A stretch of 64,000 nt of DNA from Sipunculus nudus. Taxonomy: Eukaryota > Annelida > Sipuncula > Golfingiida > Sipunculidae. The position numbers and the translations under genes are program-made. The stretch lies in assembly GCA_026874595.1 (NCBI GenBank), contig CM049319.1, positions 65,282,417 to 65,346,416 of the forward strand. The letters are read 5' to 3'. Below are positions 60,369-64,000 of this stretch, piece after piece. How positions within the stretch are numbered: the stretch's first letter is position 1; each line of letters starts with the position of its first letter. Under the pieces are notes generated by a model. That model worked only from the letters and a program-made list of their open reading frames with translations, was not told the DNA's origin and made no database searches.

Positions 60369-61085
60369 CTTTGTTTATATCCACGTGTTTATAGCATGTG
60401 AGAGGACTACCAAAAATGTCCGCCGGTGAGGGTTAAACGTTAGCTTTGTTTATATCCACGTGTTTATAGCATGTGGGACGCCTACCAAAATGTCCGCCGG
60501 TGAGGGTTAAACGTTAGCTTTGTTTATATCCACGTGTTTATAGCATGTGGGACGCCTACCAAAAATGGCCGCAGGTGAGGGTTAAACGTTAGCTTTGTTT
60601 ATATCCACGTGTTTATAGCATGTGGGACGCATACCAAAAATGGCCGCCGTTGAGGGTTAAACGTCAGCTTTGTTTATATCCACGTGTTTAGAGCATGTGG
60701 GACGCCTACCAAGAATGTCCGCCGTTGAGGGTTAAACGTCAGCTTTGTTTATATCCACGTGTTTATAGCACGTGGGACGCCTACCAAGAATGGCCGCCGT
60801 TGAGGGTTAAACGTCAGCTTTGTTTATATCCACGTGTTTAGAGCATGTGGGACGCCTACCAAGAATGGCCGCCGTTGAGGGTTAAACGTCAGCTTTGTTT
60901 ATATCCACGTGTTTAGAGCATGTGGGACGCCTACCAAGAATGGCCGCCGTTGAGGGTTAAACGTCAGCTTTGTTTATATCCACGTGTTTAGAGCATGTGG
61001 GACGCCTACCAAGAATGGCCGCCGTTGAGGGTTAAACGTCAGCTTTGTTTATATCCACGTGATTATAGCATGTGGCCGCCGGTGA
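60369..61085 (+). repeat. 75-bp satellite, ten units, each with an E-box
   Basis: AGCTTTGTTTATATCCACGT occurs at 60369, 60444, 60518, 60593, 60668, 60743, 60818, 60893, 60968 and 61043. Units run GTGTTTATAGCATGTGGGACGCCTACC then AA(A/G)AATGGCCGCCGKTGAGGGTTAAACGT. Nine of the ten share CACGTG; units 5 to 9 are nearly identical, pointing to recent unequal exchange. It lies between the distal and proximal first exons. Confidence 0.95.
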
Positions 61086-61089
61086 GGAT

Positions 61090-61595
61090 CCAGATAAAGA
61101 AAACTTATTGCAAATCATAGGGACCAGAGTTTTATAAAGGTTTTATAAAGACAACAAACTGCCCTGCTACCTATGTTCTCGCCATGACCATCGAACTATC
61201 GAACATATGTTGTCCCGCCAATTATAATCAGGTTACATGCTTTTCTTTCCCTGTCAACACATGTACCGTGTTAACCATAACAGCTTGTATAGATTATCGA
61301 GCTCATACCTACTATCATTAAAAGAATTCATCCAACCATGAATTACCTTCAGGTCACATATATGTTCGCAGGATATAAAAGATATCACATGTATTATGCA
61401 AATAAGACTAAGCATAGCTGGCTTTGAATTAATAGCTGTGCCCCGTATGATATCCTTATCTTAACAATATATGTATAATTGCCTCCGCCAAGTGGGGTAT
61501 ACGTTCGTGTGTGTATATGTGGGTGGGTGTTTTTTTTTACTTCATATCTTTACTCACACAATCATGAACGGAATCTCGTAAAATTTGTTTTGTGT
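61090..61595. other. No gene recognised
   Basis: Contains a short plus-strand stretch reading LPCYLCSRHDHRTIEHML, like the Cys/His end of a LINE polymerase, but too short and isolated to call. Confidence 0.3.
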
Positions 61596-61779
61596 CGGAA
61601 AAAGGGGGGGGGGGGGTTAGACGTGCACCCTCTATATTCGCCTCTGCACTAAGCTTAAGTTGCATTGAGGAAACGCCGAAAAGCTGGTGTTTATAAAGCA
61701 CGTTAACAAATAGTTTAGCACTCACCTTTTAGGATTAAGAAGAAAGAATATACGAGTTACAAAAGGTTTATGTACTCAC

Positions 61780-61821
61780 TTCATTACGTTTACGTTTTGA
61801 ACCGAAAATTGGTAAAGCCAT
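61780..61821 (-). CDS. Duplicate of gene B first coding exon (distal copy)
   Basis: Fourteen codons MALPIFGSKRKRNE ending at donor GAA|gtgagt, preceded by acceptor-like GATCACAG. It matches the exon at 47775-47816 in length, phase, splice signals and 10 of 14 residues, and the surrounding sequence is duplicated too. No matching zinc-finger or PARP exons lie between it and 50 kb, so it could splice to the gene B exon at 45194 in frame, or be a remnant of a lost tandem copy. Confidence 0.6.
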
Positions 61822-62229
61822 ATTCTCTGTGATCAAACTGTAGACTAATCAACAGCTATCCCTCTCACAAAATATGTGGCACTATGCATGCTGGCGTCTG
61901 TGGTTCCCTATTACGCCGTGTTTACCTTAACTTAGTTATATGATTACGTGACGTTGGACATTAAACCGAATGTCAGTGAATGTGTTGAACCGCGTAGCTC
62001 GTGAGATACAATAGATATCTGTTTTTATATGCCGGTCTAAGACGGGTCGTATTCCGACCGTCGGATTTTATTAAAATTTGACATTTAGAACGGGGGTTTA
62101 AACAGCTCAAAGTGCTTCAACATTTCTGTAAATCCCGTCTTAAATAACTCCGGGAACAGATTTATGAAAATTTGACAGCACATTGTTTACGACGGTATAT
62201 GGGTTACGCCTTGTGATCACACGATTACG

Positions 62230-62237
62230 TGACGTCA
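62230..62237. promoter_or_regulatory. Palindromic CRE-type site TGACGTCA
   Basis: A perfect TGACGTCA inside a cluster of ACGT(G/C) words between the distal leader exon and the distal first coding exon. The consensus is that of ATF/CREB factors (known); function here is a guess. Confidence 0.35.
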
Positions 62238-62598
62238 CGTCACGCTACTGAGAACAATTTATATAAGGCACGTACAGTTTCGTTAAAGGTGACAGGAGGT
62301 CAGAATTGAGCGCGGTGATGGGTGATGTGTCACAGGCACTTGGGCTATAACAATATCTTATCTTTAATCAAACTGAGTTCCCCTTTTTCAGTGCCTGTTT
62401 ACCAAAAATATGCCATAACTCTCTCAATTTTTCTTTAAATTTAACTATTCAAACATTTCGTATTCAGTAAAAATAGCAAAAAAAAAAAATAGATGGAGAT
62501 TGTATTTTTGCGTGGGCGTGCTGAGAAACAAAAACTAAAACAAAAACAAGCACGGGTGCATGTTAACATAACCTACAAGTATTCAATGAAACAGTTAC

Positions 62599-62797
62599 CT
62601 GATCAGTGCTTATGACCGACGATAGCACGTTGGGAGTGCCCATGGTACAGTGGGTGTAACTGTAACGGCAAACGGTTAAAAAGGAAAAGAACAGCCCGAC
62701 CAAGGCCATTAACATTCATGTTATTCAGTCATCAGAAGTAACCAGGTAGTGAAATACCCTATGGATCACTAGAGCGCGACGCGAATTGAGTGAAGTG
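62599..62797 (-). other. Putative 5' leader exon of the distal promoter
   Basis: Lies between the conserved TATA block and a donor at 62599 that is homologous to the donor at 48907 near the proximal copy. It contains an ATG opening MGTPNVLSSVISTDQ up to the donor; after splicing to 61821 this frame is not the PARP frame, so it would act as an upstream ORF. The 5' boundary is only an estimate from TATA spacing. Confidence 0.35.
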
Positions 62798-62821
62798 AAC
62801 AGTCCTGGTTAGCGGCCACCG

Positions 62822-62829
62822 TTTATATA
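62822..62829 (-). promoter_or_regulatory. Candidate TATA box of the distal (duplicate) promoter
   Basis: TATATAAA followed by CGGTGGCCGCTA, identical to the block at 50799. About 200 nt downstream on the minus strand is a donor-like GATCAG|GTAACTG (exon end 62599), homologous to TCAA|GTAAGT at 48907, which fits a non-coding leader exon spliced to the exon at 61821. Confidence 0.4.
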
Positions 62830-62879
62830 CATCAGGCCGCTCGGCTATAGCTGCACGCCGGTATCCACTAGGGCCCTGC

Positions 62880-64000
62880 GCGGGCTGAAAAATTGAACCC
62901 GCAACCGCCGCGCATCATGCCCTGTCATAGCGACAGCTTGTCACCCCAAACGTTGATTTAAGATGATCTGAAGACGATGGGGTGACAGTACAAGCTATTG
63001 GGTTCGCATCAATTCTAGTATGTGCAGATGTGCACGCCATTTCTGACACTACTTTTTTATTTTCATCTACTTCTCGAACTGTCATTTTCCTGAGTTAAAA
63101 CAAAAAGTGACGTTATTCTGTTGGGGAAAATAATAATTATTACATCCACGGTTGACTTACGTGTATTCATGCAGCAGTTTTTAATTCCGAGGCTGGTTTT
63201 ACTCGAAAAACTCGTCTCCACGTCTGTCAGCGGGAGAACCATAACTGCCGGTAGGGGATTTCCAAACGGCTATGTGTAAAACTCGGAAGTCCGAAGTCGG
63301 AAGCAAGGATTTTTTTAAAGCAATGATCGAAGCATAATTAAAATGCTACTACATCAGTGGAAAGTACCTTTTTATTTTTATTGATAAAATAAGGTCTTTT
63401 CTATCATTATGTAAAATAATCAAAGTTATCCATCCGAAGTTGTAGACTATTTTTTGCTCGGAAATGCCCGGTTATGGTCCAAATGTGTAAAACTCGGAAG
63501 CAAGTAATGGCTAATGCACTGGTCATCATATCGTCAGCAAATGTGTCAAGCATTTTCAGTTTCTTCAATATCATATATTTTCATAAACTCAATCTGTTTT
63601 GTAACATTCATGATGCTGTTTTTTATATAATATATTTTACTGATATTTTATTTCATTTTGTAAAACAAGACTATTTTAACTCATCAATATTTTACGCTGT
63701 TACCGTATTGTATGTTGGTGGAAACATGAAAAAAAATAAAGGTTTTAATAATATTTTATACATGTGCCCCTATAAAAATCACCCTGATAATATCATAGAG
63801 ACAGAAAATTTGACAGAATCAAAAAACGTCTATAGTTAATGTTTTTTACAAATTGTTTCGAACAAAATATTTTATTTTTAATGTATAAACTGAAAAACTT
63901 TACCTCTTCCATTGACCAAAAAATTTCATCAGGATTATGAATCTCTTAAACTCTTATCTATTATGTAACACTTTTTATGCCAAATTATATTTTACATTTC
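62880..64000. other. AT-rich flank, no gene recognised
   Basis: A 121-codon frame at 63474-63839 is AT-driven (Ile, Phe, Tyr, Asn rich) with no domain. TAAAACTCGGAAG occurs twice (about 63278 and 63488). Confidence 0.4.

Larger units (their letters stand above)
61600..62870 (-). repeat. Segmental duplication, distal copy of gene B 5' region
   Basis: Shares ordered blocks with 47500-50895: the flank of the first coding exon, a GTTATATG-N-TTACGTGA block, AATCACGTAGCTGGTGAGAT (here AACCGCGTAGCTCGTGAGAT), GCGTGGGCGT, the leader donor, GACCAAGGCC, GAAGTAACCA, ATGGATCACTA and the TATA block. The proximal copy is about 2 kb longer, mainly from inserted sequence between 48960 and 50670. Confidence 0.7.

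Noticed and set aside
61780-61821. Distal first exon as evidence of a complete third PARP gene in the window
   Set aside because: No RING or PARP exons occur between 61.8 kb and 47.8 kb on either strand, so a complete third gene is not supported.
63474-63839. 121-codon plus-strand ORF at the right edge
   Set aside because: Rich in Ile, Phe, Tyr and Asn as expected from AT-rich sequence; no recognisable motif.

Overview
This is a eukaryotic (animal) window: AT-rich, with spliced genes whose exons are separated by kilobase introns, non-LTR retrotransposons, long microsatellites and several families of hairpin-ended repeats. The intron/exon style, the CvE/pearl-like repeat architecture and the repeat-choked introns suggest a marine lophotrochozoan, probably a bivalve mollusc. 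That assignment is inference; no species-diagnostic gene is present.

The core is a pair of paralogous, convergently oriented genes for PARP-family ADP-ribosyltransferases. Gene A runs on + from beyond the left edge to 20447; five exons are visible (3595-3643, 9459-9670, 11306-11451, 11851-12002, 19738-20447). Gene B runs on - from about 47.8 kb to 38142 and can be assembled completely from seven coding exons giving 381 codons. Matching exons have the same phases; three pairs are identical in length (49, 146 and 152 nt). Gene B encodes a basic N-terminus, then a C3HC4 zinc finger resembling RING1 of RBR ubiquitin ligases, split over two exons, then a PARP catalytic domain. Gene A keeps the second half of that finger; its first half must lie left of the window. 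A RING-type finger fused to a mono-ADP-ribosyltransferase-type PARP domain is the most interesting biology here.

Upstream of gene B (to its right), the first coding exon, its 5' flank and a TATA-containing promoter are duplicated: one copy at about 47.5-50.9 kb, a second at 61.6-62.9 kb. No second set of RING/PARP exons follows the distal copy, so it may be an alternative promoter and first exon for gene B, or the stump of a tandem gene copy. Between them lie a decayed jockey-like LINE (54.1-58.7 kb), an L2/Rex1-like LINE fragment (52.7-53.3 kb), a 1.4 kb terminal-inverted-repeat element with a 9-bp target duplication (50.9-52.3 kb) and a ten-copy 75-bp satellite carrying CACGTG (60.37-61.09 kb).

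Much of the rest consists of at least three families of putative Helitron/Helentron-like non-autonomous elements, recognised by recurring 5' ends and a 3' hairpin. Family I ends in a GGCACC/GGTGCC hairpin plus CTAG and carries an internal 288-bp satellite full of AGGTCA direct repeats. Family II ends in GACCCATGGGTC. Family III ends in AGGCCT-N2-AGGCCT. They fill the introns of gene A and the 17.7 kb between the two PARP genes. No tRNA, rRNA, CRISPR or prokaryotic feature was seen. All gene models come from reading splice signals by eye, without transcript evidence.
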